From Hydnum rufescens UP504 (Eukaryota > Basidiomycota > Agaricomycetes > Cantharellales > Hydnaceae): a DNA stretch of 64,000 bases. The stretch covers positions 342,094-406,093 of the forward strand of contig MU128933.1 of NCBI GenBank assembly GCA_014904985.1, written 5' to 3'. Position numbers and translations under genes: made by a program. Positions 36,700-47,823 of this stretch are shown one piece after another. How positions within the stretch are numbered: the stretch's first letter is position 1; each line of letters begins with the position of its first letter. Below the pieces are notes generated by a model, which saw only the letters and a list, made by a program, of their open reading frames with translations, was not told where the DNA came from and searched no databases.

Positions 36700-38419
36700 T
36701 TAATCCACCAGGAGTATGGAATCCAAAACAGAGAATCCTACCGCTACACCACCTTCATCGCTTTCCTTCCCCTTGGTTCGGACAAGCCATCCAGCTTCCT
36801 CATGCTTTAGAACTCCTGCATCCCCGCCGAAAAGCGACCATCCAAAGATGCCAAGCTCACTTACAACCTCCTTTCGAACTGCGACAGATTCCCCTGCCCT
36901 GAGCAACAGGTTCTGTACCCCACCGGGAGGGTGTATCAATTCCATAGCAATCCAGGCCTCACGCTCAGCAGTAGGGAGCTTTTTTATGAACTCTGGAATG
37001 GTCCCGCGATAGATATTGTTGCCTCCGCCTTCTCTTTGAGGTTTGAGGACGAGATCATCATACCCATCCGTTACACGCTGTATACCTCCGTCGACGTCAA
37101 GAGCCCACATCCCCATCCATGTTCGGCGGAGATCTTCGAGGTCATCCTGGGTGAATACCCCGTGAGGACTCCAACGCGCGACATCACTCATGAGTGATTC
37201 GAGGACTCCGGGTTGGGTAATGTATTCTTGTACTTTCTTCCCTCCGGCAAGCTGCAGGGCAATGGAGGGGCATTTGATTGCTCTGGATCGCTCCAAATCA
37301 AATCGGACAGAGTATTGATTTGACGTAGGATAGTCAGAAGGTGTGTAGCCGGCTCGATAGTAGACGATAGATATTTCAAGCGGGAGAGAAGAAATAGGAT
37401 GGGTAACAGTGAGAATACGGGTGGTTGAATCAACCTTGTACGACTGTGCAATTTCTTCAAATGTCAGGCGAACGAGTCGGATTTGATGCCTAGATGGCGG
37501 CGCCTAGTTATTTGATGTCCCGGACAACGCTTGACATCACATACTTGTCATACAAGGTGTATTCGAGGTGTCGCTGATCGAATATGTTACGTTCCCCATT
37601 CTGCACAACCATCAGGATATAAGAATCGGTGACATTGTACGCTCGATGAGCTTCGGCGAGGCCGGTGGCCAAATCCAACAGCGTGTCATTGGGTGGGAAG
37701 TCAGAAGGATCTATTAACGGAGGAAGGTCGTAATAGCGAGTGGTGTTGTACAGATGACTGCAGTGGACGATTGGTTAGCAAGTGGCGGGGAATCAAATGG
37801 GTCGAAAACTTGCAAACCGGTGAAGAGAGGATACAAGAGACGAAAGGCTACCGAAGGACGATGCTATCGTGTTAAATTCGACCTGCTTCAATGATATTGT
37901 GTCGTTGGAAGCAGACGGCTCATGCAAGAGATAATCTGATCGGAAAAGACCAAGTTGCAGTGGCTAGCAAAATGGATTAAGTAAGCTGGACCACCTCAGA
38001 GAGAGGCAGAGAAAACTTGCTTGGAGAATTCCATCTTCACCGAGATCCCTTAGATCCTTCCAGCCCTGCCAAAGAGTTCCGGTGAAGTGATCCACTCGTC
38101 CAACTCCAACTTCAGCGCCCATGATGCGGTCGAGAAGATCAAAATCAGAAGCTATTCTCGAATAAAGTACGTTGTACAAGGGCTGCAGGCGCTGAGCGAA
38201 TCGAAACAGCTGCCTCGGAAAAGGAGTGGGGAGAAGTGTATACGGCGCATGGATCGCTGACACAGGGATGGATGAGATATCCGTTCCTGTTCCTGGTTTT
38301 GGCAAGTATGACAAGCCCTTGGACAAAGCAAACGTGTTGGCTTCAAGGGAAAGGGCTTCGATCTGCCCCTTTGCGAGCGGAGGAAGCCAGTCGAGTGACA
38401 TGGCAAGTAGTGTTGCCAA
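36700..38419 (-). CDS. GSH2: glutathione synthetase
   Basis: This ATP-grasp enzyme adds glycine to gamma-glutamylcysteine, the last step of glutathione synthesis. Typical eukaryotic GSH2 blocks are visible: ISSIPVSAIHAPYTLLPTPFPR at the N-terminus, RIMGAEVGVGRVDHFTGT, ERSRAIKCPSIALQLAGGKKVQ, LKPQREGGGNNIY (the glycine-rich ATP-binding loop), EREAWIAMELIHPP and SELGIFGWSLFGG. The last exon is long and uninterrupted (37296-36700). Earlier exons are split by short introns around 38010, 37750 and 37500. Two in-frame starts are possible, 38419 (MATLLAMS) and 38401 (MSLDWLPP); I report the longer. Length is near the usual 480-500 residues. Confidence 0.92.
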
Positions 38420-38805
38420 AGACTAGGGCTGAGTCCGAGCTGATTTCCTTGCTTATTAAGCAAACCAAGCGCAAGCACAGAGATTGGATCTTGATACAGT
38501 GAAGAATCGGGACAACATGAGAACTAGCATAGTGCAGAGAATTAAGGACCTCCGACACCGGCAGAAACCCGTATAGAGTATACCAGCTGCAGCACAGGTT
38601 TGTTTGTGATTTAACTATTTTGAATTCACTCATATGACTGGCTATTCTCGTGGGGCACCTAGCTAGTTCTGAGTGGCAGAAAAAGGCATGAGTGCTGTCA
38701 CCAAGCGTCTAGTCAACACACATGGTGTTGCTGCGAAATGTCCCACAACTGGACCAAAAATCAAGCCTCTGCTTGTTGACCCCCTGGATTTCTCCAATAT
38801 TAACT
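38420..38805. promoter_or_regulatory. divergent intergenic region between GSH2 and U6
   Basis: This is upstream of both GSH2 and the U6 snRNA gene. It should carry a Pol II promoter on one strand and Pol III elements on the other. The only AT-rich box near U6 is aatatta, which ends within 5 bp of the RNA start, so the Pol III promoter layout is not clear. Confidence 0.4.
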
Positions 38806-38925
38806 GTCCCCTTCGGGGTGACATACGAAAAAATTGGAACAATACAGAGAAGATTAGCATGGCCCCTGCACAAGGATGACACGCTTTGACCGAGTGGATG
38901 ATCTTCGGATCACAATATTTATTTT
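38806..38925 (+). ncRNA. U6 spliceosomal snRNA
   Basis: The central part is nearly identical to U6 from yeast to human. It contains the ACAGAGA box that pairs with the 5' splice site, the catalytic AGC triad (gattagcatgg), the internal stem-loop region cccctgcacaaggatgac, and the following gacacgc. A 5' hairpin closed by a ttcg tetraloop (ccccttcgggg) precedes it, as expected. Near the 3' end is a second ttcg hairpin (tgatcttcggatca, 38899-38912), then a T-rich end (tatttatttt) suited to Pol III termination. The start at 38806 is set at the base of the 5' hairpin and may be off by a few bases. No intron interrupts it. One U6 gene is seen here; genomes may hold others. Confidence 0.93.
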
Positions 38926-40680
38926 GCCTGAACCTCTCGTGCCCAAAAGCCTGGAAGGAAAGACTAGTGGTCAAGGGCTACCCAGGGACTATTGAGTGGT
39001 GTTTCCCCGCTTCTGATGGTTGGCTCCATAGATTTAAAGGGGTACCGTGGCCCCTGTAGCAAAGGAGACGAACATCGAGCCACAAGTCGGTGAATCGCGA
39101 GCAAGGACACACAAAAACATGTATTTTGTATTTTGGCCCTCATTCTCTCGGCTTGACAAATATTCCGGAGTGCGTCGCGGAGCCGCGCTTCCCATCAATC
39201 CTTTATGTTGACACTAATCACAGATCTTCGCTTCACGACGAGGATACAATATTTGGCCCCCTGACTTCGTCTATGTATGCCATCAGTAGAACATCGAGTA
39301 CATAGAATGCCCCTGACGTAGGTCATGAAACTCCTTCCCTCAACACACGGCGTGCTCTTCACTTCGTCCATTGGCGTTGTCTCTGGGTGGCACGATATGC
39401 CTATACCCGGAATCTATCGAAAATCTCCACCTAAGGATAGGAAGAGCCAACTGCAATGGAATACGTCCCAAGAAAGTCACGCTCCCCATCGGCGCATCCT
39501 CTGAATCTCCAACCGGTGTCAGTTAAGAGGCTCAGCTGAACGAAGGGGGTGCCGACACTGGATTTTGGTGTAGGCCAGTAGATTTGCGGCGTTGAAACGT
39601 TTTGGTCGGTGGGACCTTATCATACCAAGTTCCGTCGTGGTGAGGTGTTTACCCAACGCTGGTGGCTAAAACCCGTACGTAAGTCCTCGTCTGATAGCAG
39701 GGACATCAATATTTGCAGTGATCTCCGTCCCTATAATTCCAGGGCCTAGTTTCGCCAGTTGCAAGGTTGATTGAGGGATGACACAAAGCGCATACCTAGA
39801 CTCGAGTCCCTGGACTTTTTGCGCAAGATGACCAGTGCTGAGCATGGCTCGAGAGCTACCAACCCTGGGACTTCTTCTCTTTTGCCGACGATGCCCGTTG
39901 GTTTGGATATTCGCCATTTGTGGGAATTCTAGAACTCGTTATTAGTTTAACCTGAGAACCCTGATTCTATTGCAGGCCCAGCGGGAGCTCATAGTAATGC
40001 TCCGGATTCTCGATCAGTCTGTACTTATGGATTCATGCAACACCAATAAATCAGAGTATTTGAAGTTTGAACAAAGTTCAAGCGAAGAACGTCCCGAGAA
40101 ACATACGCTGGCTAAGCAAACGCTCACTGTATGGCAGATTGACGAAGGGCACAAAGAGATCGCAGAAACTACCTTGCCTTGGTGGATTGGTGGAAGTGGA
40201 AACCTGGTCTCGTTTTCGCATTATTATCATTGGTGAGACTAAGCTTTGATGTGCAATGTTTGTACGCGCCCTAAATTTGAGTAGGGCCAAAGTCACTGCA
40301 AGTCAATAATTTGTAATCAATGGACTTGGCTTGACTCCGCGCTTGACTCGGACTTAAATCGACTTGAAGGCCGCAACACGGTGACAATCTCTCGTACGAG
40401 TCGTACCTCTCATCGAGAAAGTCATTGTCAAGCCATTGCGTTCAGACAATCTTACTGCATTAGCTATCTTTCCTCTGTTTCTTCCTCACGTGGTGCAGGC
40501 AACGGAAAGCATTTGACCCCCGCTGCCACCCCCAAATCCGGAGGCGTGGGGTGTTACAATTCAAGACTGCGTGGCGGGACCACGTTTCGCCAATAGCAGC
40601 GAGTGGGTGCCTGTACCTCTGCATAATCCCAAACTACACCACTTCAGCATCGCATCTGCATCCCTCGGTGTCATCCTTCC
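38926..40680. other. long intergenic region, no gene recognised
   Basis: These 1.7 kb between U6 and the serine-rich protein gene show only short open frames (longest about 88 codons) without family features. No LTR, tRNA or terminal repeat was recognised. The right-hand 200 bp is probably the promoter of the gene at 40681. Confidence 0.45.
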
Positions 40681-43237
40681 ATGGCCTCTGGCTCTCACGT
40701 TCCCCTTGACGGATCTAATGTGACTGAGTCCAAAATCTCTTCCACAAGAGTGCCCACTTCTCTACCGTCCGTGGTATCTTTCGTTCCTACGAGTCCTCTT
40801 ATTGGCACATATGCACTCCTGGATCTTGGTGCATCGCTGCTAGATGAATGGCAAGGCGAGTTGGATCGCAAAGACTCTGAAGGACCATTACCCTCCGGGA
40901 TCCCTCGCTTTGCCAGTTCTAGCCATACTCCAATCGAGGGCGATCCTCCGCGAAGTAACCTCGACATCGATGCGCGACCATCTGCTCCGACACTTTCTTC
41001 TATCCCTACTCTATCCCCAAAATCGCCAGCACGTCCAGACCACAGGGCGAAATCCATGTCACACTCCATTTTCCTCTCTTCCTTCCCACAAAAACTTGAC
41101 CCTCGTTCAGACACATCTGATACGAATATAGCGCAGAATACCCAGTCCTCGACTGAAACTGCCACACCATCCGATTCTGGAACACAGCTCCAAACATCTA
41201 TCCTTTACGAACCTAGTCCAAATGCCACAACTCATTTTCCTGAAATATTACCTTTCTCTCGCATGTTTTCCAAAGCCAATCAAGAAGTGCTCCCATCATC
41301 CTCGAAAGAATCCCCTAGCAGCTCTCGTCTTGAAAAAGGTGGCGCATTATCTAACCAATGTTCCAGTTTGTTACTAATGTAGTCCCTAGGTCAACACGCA
41401 GGCTTGAGACCTTGGCCCCGTGTTTCAATGTGGTCGCACACCAGTCCTGTTCTTCCATCTACTGGTGAAACAAATTCTACCGAATCGCCTGCCTCTCCTG
41501 TCGTGGCCTCGCCAAGAGATAGTCCTCGTCAACGCCGCTTGTCTGCTGATGTTTCGGCAGCCGAGGCATTCGGCAGTAGGGGAAGCTGGCAACGTGGTGT
41601 TACGGAGGAACTTTTGAGGCTCTCGGAGGGGAGAGATCCACTCTCTAGGAGCAGTTCCCGACGTACCACCAGAGTGGCTTCGGTTTACTCAAGGTCCCGA
41701 CTATCCTCAGTCCGCGAATTCCGTCATAATCGCGAGGACACTTTGGATGCGGATCATGCTAGGCGACATCGTGCTCTCTCTGATGGGGAAAATGGTACAT
41801 TTCGACGGAGTTCCGTTTCCTCCCTTCGCAAACAATTAGGACTGTCAGGCAAACTGAGCATCGCCAGGGGTGGAGGTCCAAATGTTCTGCGAGATGGTCT
41901 CAACATTGGAGGCGCAATTCGCGTCAGCACATTCCGCAGAGGAAGCTTGCCCGTATATACCAAGCCGGCGCCAGCCTCTGAATTGGATGGACCGCCCGCC
42001 GTTGCCGAGGGCGAGTCAGACTTGGTTCCAGGAGAGGTTGTTCCTCCATTGACCAGGACTGCACCACCGGGCCGTCTGACAGATATATCCGATACCCTTA
42101 AGACGGTGGGCTCACATTCCCATAAAGCTCGCCATCATTCTCTCCCTTCGACCGTCCCCTCAAATGCCTCAGCGCTTTCCACGAATCGTCCGCATCGGAT
42201 ATCAACCGTCAATTTTGCCAGTTTAGAGCCTTCGACTGGCAAGAGAAAGGAGAGGGGAGGGGATCACGATAGCGAAGAGTTTGTACCAACTTCAGTCAGA
42301 TCGGTATCGCCACCGGCCACACTTCCTCGTGGAATCCTGAAATCCCCCCCTCCAATGATGCCCAGCGCATTCACGGGTATGTTGTCCTGCATTAGCTGAT
42401 GTCATGTGGACAATGTTGAATTCAATAATTCCCTTAGATTTGTCTTCTGACAGGCAGTCAAAGCGCCTCAAACTTTCCTTATCATCTCCTCCTCTTGCTG
42501 CTGATTTCTTTGGCGAGCCTGGTTCTTCATCCCGTCGCTCTTTGCCCAGGCTCTCAGAGAATAATAGCCAACCCCTCGAACAGCACACCGACTTCCAAGA
42601 AACGCCATCGTTACCTTCTCAGCCGTCTTTCGGTGCCCAATCTAGCACAGTGGTCTCCCATAGTGGACCGCCTGCTTCATACTCCCCCTCGTTTTCTTCT
42701 ACGCGAGTCTCGTCGTCCCAAAACGGTCACCGCCGAACTTCAATTTCCTCTCGATTGACTTCAGGTGACGCACCGATTCCAATGCGAGCTTTCCTCTCCC
42801 CACGGCCCCCGTCAATCGCTGGGAATCAGCTGTCAGAGTATCATATGCAAGACCCATCGTTGCATTTGCGCTACAGCAAGACTGAGCAGTCGGAACTGGC
42901 CCCGCGGCACATCGAAGTCCTCAGATGGTGGCAGAAACCCTCGATTCATGGCTGGTGCTTCATCCTTGGGTTTGTCTTTCCTCCGCTATGGTGGGCAGGC
43001 GCATTCTTGCTCCGGCCAAGGGGTGTCGTGCTCAGCAGACTGAAGGACAACGACTTGATCGAGGAGTGGAATGACCAAGATCAAGGTACTTTATTTATCT
43101 CCTATCCGTCCTCTATGGTTTCAAGAATTTTCTCCTATGCAGTGGCTCTTACATGGCGGTTTCGGTGTCGACTTATGAGTCTTTTTAGTTTACTCATTTA
43201 TACCCCCATTATCGTTCTTGCAATCATATTTGGGTGA
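40681..43237 (+). CDS. serine-rich protein with C-terminal membrane segments, function unknown
   Basis: Four exons join in frame: 40681-41338, 41390-42376, 42438-43085 and 43143-43237, giving about 795 residues. Most of the protein is Ser/Pro/Arg-rich and probably disordered. It has many RxxS-type sites such as RRSSVSSLR and RRTSISS, suggesting regulation by basophilic kinases. Near the C-terminus a more ordered part begins at EVLRWWQKPSIHGWC and contains two hydrophobic segments (CFILGFVFPPLWWAGAFLL and a final MSLFSLLIYTPIIVLAIIF that ends the protein). The topology suggests a large cytosolic tail anchored by a C-terminal hairpin. I do not recognise the family. The clean splicing and long open exons make it a real gene. 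Confidence 0.8.
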
Positions 43238-44336
43238 TGAAACCTATGTTTCATTCTGGGTCTTCCTTCATTTTATCCTGCGGCAATCCAAATTCCCTCG
43301 TCGTCCAGTCACTATTATTCACTATAATTGCGCAACTTTCCTTGTAACCATGTTTATGATGAGAATACAACACAGCCCAATGGATCATAATTCTTCACCT
43401 TCATGATACTTACCTCTGTTAGGTCAATTGCTTAGGCCTCTGGTGAGATTCAGTTTACAGCAAGCAGACGCGATATTGGCCGTAACCACCTTGCATGTTG
43501 GTGCTACGATGGTCCAACGCTCTGCCCAGGAAGGGATTGTGGGCATGCGTCCCTCTCCTGAGTCGGCTATAAACCATGTCCTACGAACGGGCGAGCCTTC
43601 CGTGCCTTGCTACTTGCGAAATCACGCTGCTGGCTCGATGGTGTCCAACATGAGCTGCGCGACGGGAAGAAATCCGATCAGCTTCCATTCGCCCCTGCCT
43701 GCTTCTCGAGATAATAGCTAGAAACGACGGAGTTCACCCTGGGCTTAACTGAATGAAGCACGCAGGACAATATAACGTTCTGCCGAGGGTCCCTGAGGTA
43801 TAATGAACAATTGGTCTCATCGACGAGGAGGCCAACGAAGCAGATATCCTTTCTCTCGAAAAATCGGCAGGGGAACAAGATTAGCATCAGGAATCGAGCC
43901 TCACCACGAGACGCATAGACATTGTGTTATGCCGGACACAGCAGGAGTCCGGAGCCCTGCGTCGTCTAGTAGCCACACATAACGGGCGAATTCGTAGTCG
44001 TATGACTGCTAGATTTGGAAGTTTCGCGTTTCTCGAATGTTGCCACTCCTAGCAGGCGAAACATAGGAGATCTTGAACTTGAACTCCGGCCATACAAAGA
44101 ACTCAACCAGGGGTTCTGAGGCACCCCCAATTTCCTCCGTGTGTGGCATCGTATATCGGACCTGAGAGACCAGTTTTCACACACCCACACTGCGTATTAC
44201 TGCGTTTACGCGCCTTTTCCTTTCAGTATATATATATTAGATGCCTTCGGGAGCATAAATTATAAAGGTCAGTCGCGGCTGCCCATCGGTTTCGGAGAGC
44301 AAGAGAATTACAGTCGATCTTACACATTAGAGCAAT
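43238..44336. other. intergenic, no gene recognised
   Basis: This convergent region lies between the serine-rich protein stop and the RPC9 stop. Open frames are short and featureless. An AT run (tatatatatatta) lies near 44225-44238. No transposon ends were seen. Confidence 0.45.
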
Positions 44337-45139
44337 CTAATCATCGTCGTTGGCATCTTCTCCAAGATCATCTTCATATTCCCCATATCGCGGGCCGTCC
44401 ATAAGTTCATCAAACTCATCAGGTGCTTCCCATCCATCCTGTCCACCATGGCCATCACCCACAATGGGTTCCGGCCCTGTTCCCAGACCAGAATGCCGCT
44501 GACTCACGTCATCGGGCCCAGACGTTGTTGGAGAGTCTTTCACATGATTGCGAACGATCTCAAGCATCGCTTCCATGTCGTCCATGCTGAAACGCTCTTC
44601 GAACTCTTCGATGACCTGAGGGGATTTGCCTATTACATGAAAGCAGGGGATGGATAGGAACGGGAAACAGACGACATATAGCTCCACCGCATGTGTCGGC
44701 AAGAGATTGACGATTTGTAGCTTCTCGATTTTCGTAAGCTCGTAAACCTGTAATTGCACCAGAAGTTGTGCGACACTTTGTTCATCTTGGCGTGTAGTGA
44801 GCATCGGGGGAGTGCTGAGATGTTCGATTACCTATCATAGGACTATGGTGAGAGTGTTCAGTCGTCCAGAAGGACAGTGTATACTTCAAATTGTACAGTG
44901 CGCATATTTTCGCTGACGATATCACCTAGGGCGGTCACTACACTTTTCGGGTCGGCTTCTTCGCCTTCCTTCTTGACAAGGGCGGCGCGTGCGTGTACGA
45001 GCTGTTCGGCTTCCAGTTCTTTCAAAAGCCTCAGAACTTCGAAGTTAGACAATAGCGCACTCCGGGGGACCAAGACCTACGATGTGATAAGGGTGAGAAA
45101 ATTGGAAGTAGTACGTGAGGTAGTAAAACATACCTCCAT
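44337..45139 (-). CDS. RPC9: RNA polymerase III subunit RPC9 (CRCP/Rpc17)
   Basis: RPC9 pairs with RPC8 in the stalk of RNA polymerase III, which contacts the initiation factor TFIIIB. The exons give ME-VLVPRSALLSNFEVLRLLKELEAEQ, VIEHLS, RQDEQSVAQLLVQLQVYELTKIEKLQIVNLLPTHAVELY and EEFEERFSMDDMEAMLEIVRNHV, which match the HRDC-like fold of this subunit. The first exon holds only ATGGAG, and its intron (GTATGT...CGTAG) leads straight into VLVPRS. After the fold the protein ends in a long acidic tail (DEFDELMDGP...EDDLGEDANDDD). It is divergent from ENT3, with 194 bp between the start codons, so the two probably share a promoter region. Confidence 0.88.
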
Positions 45140-45333
45140 GGTCTTGCTGACCGCCAAGGTCGAGAGTACTTAACCTGGATTCAAAAAAAAGGTGCCTGTA
45201 TCGGGAGTTGCCGGCCGAGTACCGTATTTTGGATCACAGCAAGCATCCATCCGTATCGCTGTACTCGACGGGGGCGATACGGTCTCTGTCAACACACATC
45301 TGACGCCCCCCTTCTCTTTCACACTCTCCCATC

Positions 45334-47311
45334 ATGGATCGCATAGAAGCCCTGGGACAGCAACTATCCCAAATCACAATGTATGATCTCAAGACCATGT
45401 ACAATCAGGTAATGGTGCCTCGCCTTCTCCGCCCACGATGTGCATTTTTTGATTATGGCACTCAATCGCTCTTCGCTTTTCCGGTGTCCGGCTGCAGGCG
45501 AAGAACGTTGTGCTGAATATCAGCGAAATGGAGGCTAAGGTACGCGAGGCAACGAACGAGGACCCCTGGTAAGATTTTGCATGTCTTGGAACACCCTTGG
45601 TATGATGACCTTGTTATCTCTTTGCTTCAAGGGGCGCGAGCTCAACACTTATGCAAGAGATCGCCCAAGGGTGAGTTACTTTGAAATGTCGTGAAGATAC
45701 AGAATTCATGTGTTTGTCTTCACTCAGGACTTTTAACTTGTGCGTGGAGCGTTTTTTTAATCTTTTCACGTACTCTATATTAATATCCTGTTGTGATTTC
45801 TAGCCAACAGTTCAATGAAATTATGCCATCCATTTACACCAGATTCATGGAAAAAGAGGCACGTCAATGGCGGCAAATCTACAAGGCCCTTCAGCTTCTA
45901 GAGTACATCATCAAACACGGAAGTGAACGTGTGGTCGATGATGCTAGATCCCACATTTCTACTATCAAAATACTCCGCAACTTCCATTACATCGATGACA
46001 AGGGAAAGGACCAGGGTTTGAACGGTGTGGAAATTTCAGTGGGCTCCTGTTCGGAATCTGACAAATCTCCATAGTCCGCCAGCGCTCTAAGGAGCTCGCG
46101 GAACTTCTTTCGGACCTGGATCGGGTTCGTACCGAGCGACGCCAAGCAAAAGCTAACAGGAATAAATATATCGGCACAGGAAATAGCGGTGGATACGGTG
46201 ATGGGAATCGGTACGGTGGATTCGGCAACGACAGCTATGGCGGAAACGATAGCTACGGTTATGACAATGACAATGGTAGGTCGACCAGTCCACTCGCTGT
46301 ATGACACCGCCCTTAATAGAAGTTGTAGATTACAATGGAGGAGGGAGGTCTGGTGGAGCTCAAGGGAGTGGAGCAAGTCCCTCCTTCCGAGATGAGACGT
46401 CGCGGAGGGGCTACGAGGAATACGACGCTGGCGATGATGAAACCGTTAAACGTTCGAATTCTCTTCCGACACGAAGGGGCTTGGCTGCAGGTTCCTCGTC
46501 GTCGGCTACTGCGCCGAATCGTGCTCCTCCTCGTATCCCTCGTACCGCAGTTATGGTGTCTCAAGCGACTCCGCCATCCTCTGCGGTCCAAGAAGTTGAC
46601 CTCCTGGGTGGGTTTGGGGATGATGTGCCTACGACAGCATCTACTCCCGCTGCGACGTTAGAATCTGCTAAAGTATCTCTCGACGGTTTGTATTCCACAC
46701 ATTCTACTGTGAAGTCGTTCTCAAATCCCTTCGTAGACGACTTTGACGATTTCCAAAGTGCCCCTCCTCCGGTTTCTGCCCCTATACCGGCCACTATTGG
46801 CTTTGCCCCTGCTCCCGTGGGGTCGAAGCCAACTTCAAATGTGTTCGATTTACTCAGACAAACCAAGCCTGCTGCCATCTCTGCCATCCCTACTGCCCTT
46901 CCCCAATATTCCGCTGGAACCCCAGCGTTCTCTGGAGCCCCAGTGCAGCCCACCATTGTCCGTCCGAATTATGGCCATTCTTCGTCTAACTCTTTCGGTG
47001 TGTTATCACCGAGCACGTCTGGTACTCCCGCTCCTGCCGCCTCTGCATCTGTTACTTCGCCCAAGTCCTCTAGTAACTTCGATGACCTCTGGAATATTTC
47101 AATCGGGGCTAATGCCTCTGCGTCCAAGCCTTCGACGAGCGGTCCAGCTGGGGCAGGGAAGAGCATCAAGGATCTGGAGCGTGAGAAGGCCATGGCTGGG
47201 ATGTGGGGATCAGCACCACCGGCTGGCAGTGCTGGAACAGGGGCGTTTGGCACGACGGCAGCGAGCAATACTGGGTTTGGTACCGGCGGAGGGGATGACC
47301 TATTATTGTGA
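45334..47311 (+). CDS. ENT3: epsin-type clathrin adaptor Ent3 (ENTH domain)
   Basis: The N-terminal half is a complete ENTH domain built from six short exons: MYDLKTMYNQ, AKNVVLNISEMEAKVREATNEDPW, GASSTLMQEIAQ, FNFQQFNEIMPSIYTRFMEKEARQWRQIYKALQLLEYIIKHGSERVVDDAR, and RNFHYIDDKGKDQGLN followed by RQRSKELAELLSDLDRVRTERR. This form is closest to Ent3/epsinR, which binds phosphoinositides at the trans-Golgi and recruits AP-1 and GGA adaptors. The rest is a low-complexity tail with short acidic-aromatic motifs (VDDFDDFQS, NFDDLWN, LLGGFGDD) of the sort bound by adaptin ear domains, and it ends in DDLLL. No ubiquitin-interacting motif was seen, as expected for Ent3. The start at 45334 gives a short MDRIEALGQQLSQIT leader. 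Confidence 0.92.
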
Positions 47312-47823
47312 TGGAACGAAGCGCGTTCGGGATTATGTACGTCGATGGTGGCTTCTTCGAGCTGGTTATGATTCTACTTGTACGTGTTCGGTGAACAAAG
47401 CGACCTGGGCTTTGCAACAGAGGTCCCCCGATCGGCAGACAATGTTGTTTTAGATGTAGGGATTCGTTTGATGGATCTTAGAGACGCTCAGCTGCAGGGG
47501 CACGTGCGGCTTCCGCCACCGTGCATCATATGATGTGTGTTGTAATCACGAAAGACATCAAATTGTTTGTACGAACGCATACCCGTTACAACGATCATAG
47601 CCATGGATCGCCTCCAAAAGATAACCAATAATCTCCAGTGCCTCGCCTCTGGTGGCCGTGGTCTACTACAGAATTATCCGCTCATGTTCACTATATAATG
47701 AAGCACTAAAACACAGCGGAATAATCGCCGGACTTCGCCACCCCCATCATTCTGGACACATAAAATCAGGATGTTGTACTGTCAAAAAAAGCATCAAACT
47801 TCAGCCGTCAGATACCATTGATA
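47312..47823. promoter_or_regulatory. intergenic region upstream of the GH20 gene
   Basis: About 500 bp with no gene recognised. A TATA-like tatataat lies at about 47692-47699. Confidence 0.45.

Noticed and set aside
46743..47453. plus-strand open frame of 236 codons
   Set aside because: It overlaps the ENT3 tail in another frame. The low-complexity composition creates long open frames without meaning.
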